Below are positions 1-7,442 of a DNA stretch of 12,827 bases, one piece after another; position 1 is the first letter of the stretch, and each line of letters opens with the position of its first letter. Made by a program: the position numbers and the translations under genes. The notes beneath the pieces were generated by a model. That model searched no databases and was not told the origin of the DNA. It was given only the letters and a program-made list of their open reading frames with translations. The DNA comes from Gammaproteobacteria bacterium (GTDB taxonomy: Bacteria > Pseudomonadota > Gammaproteobacteria > Steroidobacterales > Steroidobacteraceae). The stretch spans positions 1-12,827 of the forward strand of contig PMMB01000340.1 in assembly GCA_003165495.1 (NCBI GenBank). The letters run 5' to 3'.

Positions 1-1074
1 ACCACGGTGGAGCAGGAATATTTCGCGATTCGCAATGCCACGACGCTGTATGACTTGACGCCCATGGTGAAGTACCGCGTGGCGGGTCCGGATGCGCTGC
101 CATACCTCAATCGACTGGTGACACGCGACGTCGCCAAGCTCAAGCCGGATCGCGTCGCGTACTGCGTGTGGTGCAACGATGCGGGTCATCTCATCGATGA
201 CGGCACCATATTTCGCTTGGGCGCGGGCGAATATCGAATTTGCACGGCGGAACGACAGATCGATTGGTTTTTGGATTCTGCCATCGGGTTCGACGTCGAG
301 ATCGGCGAGGTCACGGAGGAAATAGCCGCGCTTGCGGTCCAGGGGCCGACCTCTTGCGCTGTGCTCAAGACGGTGGGTTTGCAGGGGGTCGAGAAGCTCA
401 AGCCGTTTGAAATCGGCCAGTTCACGCTGGGCGCGCATCGGCTAACCGTGTCGCGCACGGGATTTACCGGCGACTTGGGCTATGAGCTATGGATGGAACC
501 GGGTGCGTCCGAGGCCGTGTGGGATGCCTTGATGGAGGGCGGACATTCGCGGGGCATTCGCGCAATCGGTTCGCAGGCCTTGAACATCGCGCGCATCGAG
601 GCCGGGTTCTTGCTGCCCAACGTCGATTTCGTGTCGGCCGAACACACGATTCGCACCGGGCGAGATCGTTCCCCGCTGGAGTTGGGCCTGGGATGGCTGG
701 TGGATTTCAACAAGGGGCATTTCACCGGGCGGCGCGCGCTGCGGAACGAGATGACCCAGGGTTCGCGCCGCCAACTCGTCGGCCTAGACATCGCCGGCAA
801 CAAGCCGGCCCACAACTCCCTTCTCTACACCGACGACAGCGGCAAACGCGAAATAGGCAGCGTCACGTCCGCGATTTGGTCGCCGACTTGCAAGCGCAAT
901 ATCGCCCTTGCTATCGTCGATGCACCGCATTTCCGGATCGGCTCGACGGTTTGGGCGGAAATCTACTTGAATCGTGAACTCGTATGGGAGCGCCGGATGT
1001 CGCGAGCGCAAGTTGTCGAGCGGCCCTTTTTTGCGCCTGACCGCCGTCGCGCGACGCCGCCTGCGGAATTCTAG
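1..1074 (+). CDS. GcvT-like folate-dependent aminomethyl/methyl transferase (5' end missing)
   Basis: The frame is open to the first base of the window, so the gene begins upstream; the GTG at position 7 is probably an internal valine. About 357 residues are visible, ending in TAG at 1072-1074. Numbering from that Val as 1, the GcvT family signs are the N-D-x-G-x-x-I-D-D segment at 57-65, which carries the acidic residues that contact folate in this family, the R-T-G-F-T-G-D-x-G-Y-E-L segment at 150-161, the A-R-I-E-A-G segment at 195-200, and the C-terminal barrel from about 255. The family moves one-carbon units from an N- or S-methyl/aminomethyl substrate to tetrahydrofolate in the cytoplasm. 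GcvP, GcvH and a flavin domain are absent, so this is probably not the glycine-cleavage subunit but a free-standing demethylase-like paralogue. Only 5 bases separate it from the ABC ATPase gene, so the two are probably in one operon. The substrate is not known; a methylated amine is an inference from context. Confidence 0.82.
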   Translation, partial: TTVEQEYFAIRNATTLYDLTPMVKYRVAGPDALPYLNRLVTRDVAKLKPDRVAYCVWCNDAGHLIDDGTIFRLGAGEYRICTAERQIDWFLDSAIGFDVEIGEVTEEIAALAVQGPTSCAVLKTVGLQGVEKLKPFEIGQFTLGAHRLTVSRTGFTGDLGYELWMEPGASEAVWDALMEGGHSRGIRAIGSQALNIARIEAGFLLPNVDFVSAEHTIRTGRDRSPLELGLGWLVDFNKGHFTGRRALRNEMTQGSRRQLVGLDIAGNKPAHNSLLYTDDSGKREIGSVTSAIWSPTCKRNIALAIVDAPHFRIGSTVWAEIYLNRELVWERRMSRAQVVERPFFAPDRRRATPPAEF

Positions 1075-1079
1075 AAACC

Positions 1080-2222
1080 GTGGCCGCCACGCCGAAATCC
1101 ATCGCTGACCGGCCCTGGCTCGATCCGGACGCGAAACCGCAAATCGTCATCGAGAGCATCAACAAGACATTCGGCGCGTTTACCGCCGTCGACAGCGTTA
1201 ACTTAAGGATTTACAAGGGCGAGATGTTCGCGCTCGTCGGCGCCTCCGGCTGCGGCAAGACGACGCTGCTGCGCATGTTGGCCGGATTCGCCTCCCCAAG
1301 CGCCGGGCGAATCATGATCGAGGATGTGGACATGACCCGGGTGCCCCCGCATGAGCGCCCGGTCAATATGATGTTTCAGTCGTACGCCTTATTTCCCCAC
1401 ATGTCGGTCGAAGACAATGTGGGCTACGGCCTGCGCCGCATGACATTGGACAAGCCCGTCAAACTCGCGCGGATTCAAGAAGCGCTGGAAATGGTGCAAT
1501 TGGCGGCGCTGGCGAAGCGCAAACCCCACCAACTTTCGGGCGGTCAGAAGCAGCGTGTCGCCTTGGCGCGCGCGCTCATTCGACGACCGAAGGTTTTGCT
1601 GCTCGATGAACCTTTGAGCGCCCTCGACAAGAAATTGCGCGAACAGACACAATTCGAGCTGATGAACATCCAATCGCAGGTCGGCATCACGTTCGTTTTC
1701 GTCACTCACGATCAAGATGAGGCGATGGCGCTATCGACGCGAATCGCGGTCATGAATCGCGGCCAGGTCGTGCAGGTCGGTACGCCCTCCGAGATCTATG
1801 AATTTCCGCAGAATCGTTTCGTGGCAGATTTCATCGGCACCACGAATTTGTTCGAGGGAACCGTGAGCGGCACCGAGCCCGGCCACCTCATCGTGCGCAG
1901 CGCCGAGGCCGGTTGCGACCTCATCGTCGATGAGCTGGGGCGCTTCGGCAGCGGACAACGCGTGTGGGTGGCATTGCGGCCGGAGAAAATCCGCTTGAGC
2001 AAGGAGCCGATCGCCGGCAGCCGTTTCAATCAGGTCAAGGGAATGGTTTGGGAATTAGGCTATCTCGGCAATCGCTCCACCTATCGGATCAAAACGGAAA
2101 CCGGAAAGCTCGTGACCGTTTTCGCACAGAACGATCGGCGCACTTCGGAGTGGTCCATCGATTGGAGCGATGAGGTGTACCTGAGTTGGACCGCCAATTG
2201 CGCGGTGGTTCTGCAGCAGTAA
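1080..2222 (+). CDS. PotA/PotG-type ABC transporter ATP-binding protein (polyamine-like importer)
   Basis: A complete 380-residue ABC ATPase of the polyamine/amine importer class. Visible motifs are Walker A G-A-S-G-C-G-K-T-T at 54-62, Q-loop Gln100, signature L-S-G-G-Q at 152-156, Walker B L-L-L-D-E-P at 173-178, the D-loop S-A-L-D at 180-183 and the switch His210. From about residue 255 there is a C-terminal TOBE-like regulatory domain. The segments around 85-110 and 230-258 closely resemble E. coli PotG, and the length is normal for PotA/PotG. The start is GTG, because no ATG lies before the nucleotide-binding fold; the Shine-Dalgarno match is weak, so translation may be coupled to the upstream gene. 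It would energise import across the inner membrane. The binding protein and permeases are not in the window and may lie upstream. The substrate could be a polyamine or another cationic or quaternary amine. Confidence 0.9.
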   Translation: MAATPKSIADRPWLDPDAKPQIVIESINKTFGAFTAVDSVNLRIYKGEMFALVGASGCGKTTLLRMLAGFASPSAGRIMIEDVDMTRVPPHERPVNMMFQSYALFPHMSVEDNVGYGLRRMTLDKPVKLARIQEALEMVQLAALAKRKPHQLSGGQKQRVALARALIRRPKVLLLDEPLSALDKKLREQTQFELMNIQSQVGITFVFVTHDQDEAMALSTRIAVMNRGQVVQVGTPSEIYEFPQNRFVADFIGTTNLFEGTVSGTEPGHLIVRSAEAGCDLIVDELGRFGSGQRVWVALRPEKIRLSKEPIAGSRFNQVKGMVWELGYLGNRSTYRIKTETGKLVTVFAQNDRRTSEWSIDWSDEVYLSWTANCAVVLQQ

Positions 2223-2250
2223 TCGGTTCACGCCCAAAGGCAGGTCACGC

Positions 2251-3372
2251 ATGCAAGTACGATTCGGCACTACCATCAATGCCTTAGGTTTAGGCGCGCT
2301 GCTGTTGTTCGGCGCGGCGCCGGCTCTGGCCGGCAAAACGCAGAACGTCGTGCTGATCGTGAGCGATGGACTGCGGTGGCAGGAAATCTTCACCGGCGCG
2401 GATGCCAGTCTACTGAACTCGAAGGAGGGCGGCAGCTGGCTTGCGGAGTCGGAGCTGCGCAAACGCTACTGGCGCGAGGACGCCGATGCGCGACGCGCGC
2501 TGCTGTTTCCGTTCTTGTGGGGAACGGTGGCCAAGCAAGGGCAGATTTATGGGAATCAACTGAAGGGCAGCATTGCGCACGTCACTAATGGGAAGGCGTT
2601 TTCTTATCCAGGCTACAACGAAATGTCCACGGGTTATCCCAACGACGCCATCGACAGCAATGAGTTCGGACCGAATCCGAATGCGACGGTATTCGAATGG
2701 CTCAACAAGTTCGACGAGTTTCATGGCCAGATCGCCGTTTACGGCACCTGGGACGCCTACCAGAGAATTTTCAACAAGAGCCGCAGCGGACTGGTAATGC
2801 AGACGGGATGGTCCCTGCCGCGTAAGGCGCAGGAGACGCCGCGCGATGCCTTGCTGCGTGAGCTCTACGACACGACGACGCCCCTTGACGAGGAAGACGT
2901 CAGCAATTCCTTGCTACAAATACCGCTTTTGGACTATGTGAAGGCGGCGCATCCGCGCGTCTTGTTCGTGGGCTACGGCGAGACCGACAATTGGGCCCAC
3001 CAGGGCCGCTACGATCTCGTCCTCGACAGCGCACATCGCATGGATCATTTCGTACATCAGTTGTGGGACACCATGCAGGCGATGCCGCAATACCATGGCA
3101 ACACCACATTCATCATCACGACCGATCACGGGCGGGGCAGCGGTCTCACGGAGTGGAAAGAGCACGGAGTCGAAGAGAAGGGTTCGGAAAATATCTGGAT
3201 CGCGGTGCTGGGCCCGGATACGGCGCCGCTCGGCGAGCGGACCCACGTCGCCCCGGTGACGCAGGCGCAAATCGCCGCGACGGTGGCGGCGTTCGTCGGC
3301 AAGGATTATCGCCATGATGTGCCGAAGGCGGCCTTGCCGATCGCGGGCGTGCTGAGCGGGGCGCACGAGTAG
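2251..3372 (+). CDS. Secreted alkaline-phosphatase-superfamily hydrolase (phosphodiesterase/phosphatase-like)
   Basis: A 373-residue protein with a Sec signal peptide (basic start, hydrophobic segment 10-22, cleavage after A-L-A at about 27), so periplasmic or secreted. It carries the metal-site pattern of the alkaline phosphatase superfamily. I see Asp39 in V-S-D-G, a likely nucleophile Ser118 in S-Y-P-G-Y-N-E-M-S-T-G (which lines up with the T-F-P-N-H...T-G nucleophile segment of nucleotide pyrophosphatase/phosphodiesterases), Asp246 and His250 in E-T-D-N-W-A-H, Asp292-His293 in T-T-D-H-G, and His305 in E-H-G. The set is complete, so an active two-metal hydrolase is expected. The reaction could be phosphomonoester, phosphodiester or sulfate ester hydrolysis; annotation pipelines often give such proteins vague phosphatase or mutase names. 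The ATG at 2251 follows an AAAGGCAGG ribosome site (2236-2244). It lies 28 bases after the ABC ATPase gene on the same strand and may be co-transcribed. Confidence 0.8.
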   Translation: MQVRFGTTINALGLGALLLFGAAPALAGKTQNVVLIVSDGLRWQEIFTGADASLLNSKEGGSWLAESELRKRYWREDADARRALLFPFLWGTVAKQGQIYGNQLKGSIAHVTNGKAFSYPGYNEMSTGYPNDAIDSNEFGPNPNATVFEWLNKFDEFHGQIAVYGTWDAYQRIFNKSRSGLVMQTGWSLPRKAQETPRDALLRELYDTTTPLDEEDVSNSLLQIPLLDYVKAAHPRVLFVGYGETDNWAHQGRYDLVLDSAHRMDHFVHQLWDTMQAMPQYHGNTTFIITTDHGRGSGLTEWKEHGVEEKGSENIWIAVLGPDTAPLGERTHVAPVTQAQIAATVAAFVGKDYRHDVPKAALPIAGVLSGAHE

Positions 3373-3373
3373 C

Positions 3374-3395
3374 CGCCGACCGCCCGTTGTCGGTG
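3374..3395. terminator. Weak hairpin between convergent genes
   Basis: A 7-bp stem (one G-T pair) with an 8-base loop lies in the 35 bases between the stop of the phosphatase-like gene and the stop of the convergent Rid-family gene. No T-run follows on either strand. It might limit read-through, but the call rests on position and pairing only. Confidence 0.25.
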
Positions 3396-3407
3396 ACGCG
3401 TATCTAC

Positions 3408-3959
3408 TTACGGGTGCGCAGGCTTCAGCCGCGCGGCGGAACGTCGCTTCGCCGCGATGACTTCGATTTCCAGCAGAGCGCCCGGCGCGACCAAGGCCGC
3501 GACTTGAACGGCGCTGCGTGCGGGTTTGTTCGGTTGTTCCTTGGTCCCGAAGAACTGGCTGTAGCCGGCCATCAACCCGGGAAAATTGAGTTTATTGTCG
3601 TTGGCAGGATCAGCGGCCATGAATACCGTCATTTTGACGATATCGCCCATCCCGAGGCCGAGCTTGGCAAGCGTGCCCTTGATCGATGTGAGCACGCTGA
3701 CGGTCTGGGTTTCCATATCGCCGAAGACCGGCACCGTTCCCTTGGGCGCATCTTTGTTGATCGCCGAGGGCAGCGCACCGCTGACATAGACCGTGTCGAC
3801 ACCGGCGCGGACGGTAACCGCAGCAGAAATTGGAAAAGGATTGCCATCCGGTAGCGGTGTGCGCACGACGTCTTCTGCGCCCAGGGCAACGCAAGTGACT
3901 GCGGTTGCGAAAAATGCCAAGGCGAGCACTACGCCGCGCTGGCGTTCGATCTTTCGCAT
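3408..3959 (-). CDS. Exported RidA/YjgF/YER057c/UK114-family protein (imine/enamine deaminase-like)
   Basis: A 183-residue Rid protein with an N-terminal export signal. The leader has basic residues M-R-K-I-E-R-Q-R, a hydrophobic stretch at 9-27, and a probable Sec cleavage near A-L-G at about 28. The Rid fold follows from about residue 40. It keeps the family's substrate-binding arginine in A-R-S-A-V-Q-V (Arg148, the counterpart of E. coli RidA Arg105) and the acidic residue in L-E-I-E-V-I-A near 164-166, so hydrolysis of 2-imino acids or enamines to keto acids plus ammonia is plausible. Cytosolic RidA is about 128 residues; the extra length is mainly the leader. An in-frame ATG exists at 3977, but AGGGGA (3971-3966) sits six bases before the ATG at 3959, which decides the start. 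The gene is convergent with the phosphatase-like gene and divergent from the TonB receptor. Family assignment is firm; a periplasmic role in clearing imines is inferred. Confidence 0.85.
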   Translation of the reverse strand: MRKIERQRGVVLALAFFATAVTCVALGAEDVVRTPLPDGNPFPISAAVTVRAGVDTVYVSGALPSAINKDAPKGTVPVFGDMETQTVSVLTSIKGTLAKLGLGMGDIVKMTVFMAADPANDNKLNFPGLMAGYSQFFGTKEQPNKPARSAVQVAALVAPGALLEIEVIAAKRRSAARLKPAHP

Positions 3960-3965
3960 TTCCAA

Positions 3966-3971
3966 TCCCCT
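3966..3971 (-). promoter_or_regulatory. Ribosome binding site of the Rid-family gene
   Basis: AGGGGA on the minus strand lies 6 bases before the ATG at 3959. It overlaps codons 3-4 of the longer reading that starts at 3977, so it favours the shorter start. Confidence 0.6.
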
Positions 3972-4070
3972 TTGCATTTGAATGAGTACTGAAGCCTGAG
4001 CATCGCAATAGGCCCGACCCGCTGTCCAGATGTTTTTTCACGAGTGCACGGAGTTGGTGCCTCGCACGAT

Positions 4071-4087
4071 TGTGACCGCACTGTGAC
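4071..4087. repeat. Tandem TGTGAC half-sites, 11-bp period
   Basis: TGTGAC occurs at 4071-4076 and again at 4082-4087, separated by CGCAC, so the copies fall on the same face of the helix. It lies in the divergent region, 112 bases from the Rid start and 282 bases from the receptor start. It could be an activator or repressor site, but a 6-bp repeat can also arise by chance. It is direct, not inverted, so it is not a standard CRP palindrome. Confidence 0.3.
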
Positions 4088-4354
4088 AGAACATCGATGG
4101 TTCGGGAATAGCCGTTGTTGCTGGACCACCACAGATGCAGCCGAATTGGATAGATTCTAGGTTATTGTTGCAAGGTGCTGATATGGAGAAAGATATATCG
4201 CTCAATATCATCCGCTATCTGCGCGCTCATTGGCGACGGAATCCAGGTTGTTGCATCTTGGCCCATTAATTGCACCCGCAGCGTGGTAGCGCACAACAAC
4301 AATCGACAAGCGCCTCAGACCAGCGATTGGGGGAGGGGCGTGTCAATACCAGTC

Positions 4355-4360
4355 AGGGAG
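4355..4360 (+). promoter_or_regulatory. Ribosome binding site of the TonB receptor gene
   Basis: AGGGAG lies 8 bases before the ATG at 4369. It fixes the start there rather than at the in-frame ATG at 4270, which would put 33 unlikely residues ahead of the signal peptide. Confidence 0.65.
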
Positions 4361-4368
4361 AATGTTCC

Positions 4369-6933
4369 ATGTCGTTTCATCTAAGAACTCAGCAGTTACT
4401 AATGCTGCGCGCCGCCATCGCCACGCTGTGTGCGACGACAGCTCTGCAAACGCCTCGAGCGCTGGCCGACGCGGTCGGCGCAGCCGACGCCGAGGGGGGA
4501 CTCGACGAGGTCATCGTGACCGGTACCCGTCAATTGGGTATCAGGGCTGTCGACAGCGCAGCCCCGATTCAAATCGTCAGCGGGGCGCAGTTAAAGAGTG
4601 CCGGTGCTTCCGATCTGATGTCGGCTCTGGTGACACTGGTGCCCTCATTGCAGATGGAGGCATTCGGCTTCGACATGTCTGGCCAAACCTTGCAGGCAAG
4701 ATTGCGCGGCGTCAGTCCTAACGACGTCCTGGTGCTGATCAACGGTAAACGACGCCATACGACCGCGAATCTCGCCATCGATACGGGTTCGCCCTTCCAA
4801 GGCGGCGCCGGCGTTGATCTCAATTTCATTCCGCTGGACGCGATCGACCACGTCGAAGTGCTGACCGAAGGCGCGGCGGCGCAATACGGAACCGACGCCA
4901 TCGCGGGCGTTATCAACATCATTCTGAAAAAGAACTCATCCGGGAGCAGCATCACCGGCACCTATGGTCAATACGGCGACGGCGGCGGCGGCAAGACCGA
5001 AGACGTGAGCGGCAACGTGGGCCTCGAGCCCCGTACCGGTTCTTATTTCAACATCACCGGCGACTTCCGTATGCACGGCCACAGCAATTCCGGCGAGATC
5101 GATCCGCGCTTGCTCCCGGCCAATTTGGCCGCCGCAGGCTATCCGAATACCAACGCGGCGAATGTGCCGGGGTATCCGAACCTGAACCTGATCGACGGCG
5201 ATGCCGCGGTTCAACAAAAGATATTGTCCGTGAACGCGGGCTGGGATTTCGACGGCGGGACCGAACTGTATTTCGTCGCCACCTACGGTCACAAGTATGC
5301 GGCTTCCTACGAGAATTACCGCATGCCGAATAAGGCCGCTTACACCGATCCGACAACATTGGTGACGATCTATTCGCAACCCAATGGTTTCAATCCCCAA
5401 GAGGCGAACGACGAGAATGACTACCAGTTCACCGGCGGCATCAAGGGTATCGCCGCCGGGTGGGATTGGGATCTGACCACCGGTTTCGGCAGCGACCGCG
5501 CTAACCTGTACACGCTGGATACCGTCAATACGGGTTACTACGGCGATACGGGCAATGCGGCTGCCGGAATGCTCAGCAACATCTACGACGGCTTCCTGCA
5601 AGCCACTCAATGGACCTCCACGGTTGATTTTCAGCGCAATTTCGATGTGGGATTCGCGGCGCCGTTGAACGTGGCGTTCGGCGGTGAACACCGCCGTGAC
5701 ACTTACTCAATCGGCGCCGGCCCACCGATCTCCTACATTGACGGCGGGGCTTCCTCTTATCCGGGTTTTACGCCGCTCAACGCTGGATCTAACTCTCGGA
5801 CCAACGATGCGGGTTACGTCGATTTCTCCACCAAACCGGTCGCTGCGTTACGGCTAGACGCGGCGGCGCGATTCGAGCACTACAGCGACTTCGGCAATGC
5901 GACAGTCGGCAAATTGACGGCGCGCTTCGACTTTTCGCCGCAGTTCGCGCTGCGCGGTACCATCAATAATGGCTTCCGCGCGCCGACGCTTGCCGAAGAG
6001 TTCTACTCCTCGACGAATGTCGGGCCGCTGACGGCCTACGTCCAATTGCCGCCCAACTCGCCGGCCGGTAAGTTGCTGGGTCTCGGCAACGGGCTGCAAC
6101 CCGAAAAATCGGTCGACTTCAGTGTGGGCCTCGTGTGGCGCCCAATGGAGCACATGAGCACGACTCTGGATGTGTACCAAATCTCGATTACGAATCGCAT
6201 CGTAGGCAGCGGCAACGTACAGGGTCAGGTCAACGGCGTACCGACAGCGGCCTTTGCGGGCGTCGGTGCTGCAATCGCCGCCTATGCGCATGGTTCAGAT
6301 GTCATCGATCCGTTTGTGCTGAGCAAAGGCTCATATGGCATCAATGTATTCGCGAACGGCATCGATACCCGCACCGACGGCGCCGACTTGGTCTTCAACT
6401 TTCCGTACGATTACAGCTTCGGCAAGATCGACTGGTTGATCAGCGCGGCGTACGACACGACGACCATCACCAAGCGCGCCGCAACGCCTGCGGCGCTGGG
6501 CGGGGCCACGCTGTATGACGTCGAGGCCTACTCGGAACTGCAAACGGCGAGCCCGAAATACGTGATCAATCTCGGCGCGCTCTTGACGATGGACAAGCTG
6601 ACCCTCAACCTGGTAGAAAAAGTTTACGGCCCGTCGGCGGATTACGAGAATGATGACGGTGACAACCCGACCAACGCCAATGAGTACTTCAAGGACCAGA
6701 TCGGCGTCACATTGATCACCAACCTGGATGTGGGGTTCCAGTTCACGGAGGCGGTGAAATTGTCCGTCGGTGCGCAGAACTTGTTCAATAGGTTCCCGAA
6801 CAAGCTCAACAGCAATATTCTGAATCACGAAATTGCGGCTAATGATAACGCTGCCGTTGACCAGTACCCGATCTTCTCGCCCTTCGGCATCAACGGCGGG
6901 TTCTACTACGTGAAGGCGGTATACAAGTTCTGA
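4369..6933 (+). CDS. TonB-dependent outer-membrane receptor
   Basis: An 854-residue TonB-dependent receptor from the ATG at 4369. The signal peptide has R-T near 6-7, a hydrophobic core at about 10-26 and probable cleavage after A-L-A at about 33. A TonB-box-like D-E-V-I-V-T-G lies at 46-52, and the plug domain spans about 62-187, with the L-R-G-V segment near 112, L-I-N-G-K-R at 123-128 and the closing A-Q-Y-G-T-D-A-I-A-G-V-I-N-I-I at 171-185. The 22-strand barrel follows and ends in the terminal Tyr-Lys-Phe typical of outer-membrane proteins. There is no N-terminal sigma-regulator signalling domain and no SusD partner nearby, so it appears to be a plain energised transporter. The ligand is not evident. 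It sits between an exported Rid protein and an exported flavoprotein/cytochrome pair, which suggests, but does not show, that it imports their substrate. Confidence 0.92.
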   Translation: MSFHLRTQQLLMLRAAIATLCATTALQTPRALADAVGAADAEGGLDEVIVTGTRQLGIRAVDSAAPIQIVSGAQLKSAGASDLMSALVTLVPSLQMEAFGFDMSGQTLQARLRGVSPNDVLVLINGKRRHTTANLAIDTGSPFQGGAGVDLNFIPLDAIDHVEVLTEGAAAQYGTDAIAGVINIILKKNSSGSSITGTYGQYGDGGGGKTEDVSGNVGLEPRTGSYFNITGDFRMHGHSNSGEIDPRLLPANLAAAGYPNTNAANVPGYPNLNLIDGDAAVQQKILSVNAGWDFDGGTELYFVATYGHKYAASYENYRMPNKAAYTDPTTLVTIYSQPNGFNPQEANDENDYQFTGGIKGIAAGWDWDLTTGFGSDRANLYTLDTVNTGYYGDTGNAAAGMLSNIYDGFLQATQWTSTVDFQRNFDVGFAAPLNVAFGGEHRRDTYSIGAGPPISYIDGGASSYPGFTPLNAGSNSRTNDAGYVDFSTKPVAALRLDAAARFEHYSDFGNATVGKLTARFDFSPQFALRGTINNGFRAPTLAEEFYSSTNVGPLTAYVQLPPNSPAGKLLGLGNGLQPEKSVDFSVGLVWRPMEHMSTTLDVYQISITNRIVGSGNVQGQVNGVPTAAFAGVGAAIAAYAHGSDVIDPFVLSKGSYGINVFANGIDTRTDGADLVFNFPYDYSFGKIDWLISAAYDTTTITKRAATPAALGGATLYDVEAYSELQTASPKYVINLGALLTMDKLTLNLVEKVYGPSADYENDDGDNPTNANEYFKDQIGVTLITNLDVGFQFTEAVKLSVGAQNLFNRFPNKLNSNILNHEIAANDNAAVDQYPIFSPFGINGGFYYVKAVYKF

Positions 6934-6951
6934 ATTAGAATATCGACGTTG

Positions 6952-6992
6952 TGCCGCGGCCGGCCGGTGCCCAAATTCACCGGCCCGCGGCA
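6952..6992. terminator. Strong bidirectional hairpin between convergent genes
   Basis: The left arm is TGCCGCGG (6952-6959) plus GCCGGTG (6963-6969), with a 3-base bulge between. It pairs perfectly with CACCGGC (6978-6984) plus CCGCGGCA (6985-6992), leaving an 8-base loop. The 15-bp, almost all G-C stem fills the gap between the receptor stop (6931-6933) and the cytochrome stop (6993-6995). No clear T-run follows on either side, so it may act as a transcription barrier or mRNA end protector rather than a textbook intrinsic terminator. Confidence 0.6.
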
Positions 6993-7442
6993 TTAGTGGT
7001 GCGGCAATGCCGCCACCTGGCTGGCGGTCGCCACGCCTTTCCAGTTGTTACCGAAATGGCTGCGCACGTAGTTGACCACCTCAGCCACTTGGGCGTCGCT
7101 CAGGCGCACGGCACCGAACACAAATTCAAATTGATCAGTGGGTAAGCCGAACGCCGGCATGCCGTTCTTGCCGTTGAGCACGGTCAACGCCACATATTGC
7201 CAGGACACCAACGCAGGGTCGCCCGCTAATTTTGGATAATGTCCCGCGCCGACTGCGCCTTGTGCTTGGGGCATATGGCAGCCCTGACATATATGTCCGT
7301 AGATCTCCGCTCCGCTGACGTTGCCGATGTCAGCGGTCGGGGTAACGGCGGAGTCGTCCGCCCAGGCGCCCGCAGCCGCCCCCACGATCAATAACAATGG
7401 CAAAACACACCGCATTCCGGCGCGCGGCAGTGGGGGCCTCAT
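6993..7442 (-). CDS. Secreted mono-heme c-type cytochrome, partner of the adjacent flavoprotein
   Basis: A 149-residue class I cytochrome c. The single heme motif C-Q-G-C-H is at 52-56 (cysteine thioether sites and axial His56), and Met95 in G-M-P-A-F-G is the likely sixth ligand. The leader contains a hydrophobic core at about 13-25 and a probable cleavage after A-W-A at about 28, so the mature protein of about 120 residues is periplasmic. The start ATG (7442-7440) overlaps the flavoprotein stop TGA as ATGA and is preceded by AGGAG (7454-7450), 7 bases away. The same frame runs upstream to 7658, but that part lies inside the flavoprotein gene and looks like out-of-frame translation. A second in-frame ATG at 7415 would also leave a usable signal peptide. 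Its probable role is to take electrons from the flavoprotein and pass them to a terminal oxidase, as CycN does for NicA2 in Pseudomonas nicotine degradation. Confidence 0.9.
   Translation of the reverse strand: MRPPLPRAGMRCVLPLLLIVGAAAGAWADDSAVTPTADIGNVSGAEIYGHICQGCHMPQAQGAVGAGHYPKLAGDPALVSWQYVALTVLNGKNGMPAFGLPTDQFEFVFGAVRLSDAQVAEVVNYVRSHFGNNWKGVATASQVAALPHH

Larger units (their letters stand above)
3960..4368. other. 409-base divergent region without a gene
   Basis: This stretch separates the Rid-family gene (minus strand) from the TonB receptor gene (plus strand) and should hold both promoters. It is AT-richer than the flanking genes around 4140-4215. I see no convincing open frame; a GTG-started frame at 4175 runs into the receptor start out of frame and has no support. 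Possible receptor promoter elements are TTGCAA at 4168-4173 and TATATC at 4194-4199, but the 20-base spacing is poor, so I do not call a promoter. A tandem TGTGAC repeat at 4071-4087 is listed separately. I see no convincing riboswitch, tRNA or Fur-box-like palindrome. Confidence 0.6.

Noticed and set aside
7..9. GTG at position 7 as start of the GcvT-like gene
   Set aside because: The frame is open to base 1, no ribosome site is visible, and family members have more residues before this point. The gene is treated as truncated by the window.
3891..3902. Lipobox in the Rid-family leader (A-V-T-C)
   Set aside because: The residue before Cys23 is Thr, whereas lipoprotein signal peptidase sites need Gly, Ala or Ser. 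An ordinary Sec cleavage site follows a few residues later.
4071..4088. CRP binding site in the Rid/receptor intergenic region
   Set aside because: The TGTGA motifs are in direct, not inverted, orientation, so the TGTGA-N6-TCACA pattern is not met.
4270..4368. Start of the TonB receptor at the ATG at 4270
   Set aside because: It would add 33 hydrophilic residues before the signal peptide. The ATG at 4369 has AGGAG-like AGGGAG at 8 bases.
4175..4384. Small GTG-started frame upstream of the receptor
   Set aside because: It has no good ribosome site or recognisable motif and overlaps the receptor start out of frame.
4936..5691. 251-codon minus-strand frame inside the TonB receptor gene
   Set aside because: It is antisense to a well-supported receptor and has low-complexity Val/Ile/Gly/Arg content with no domain.
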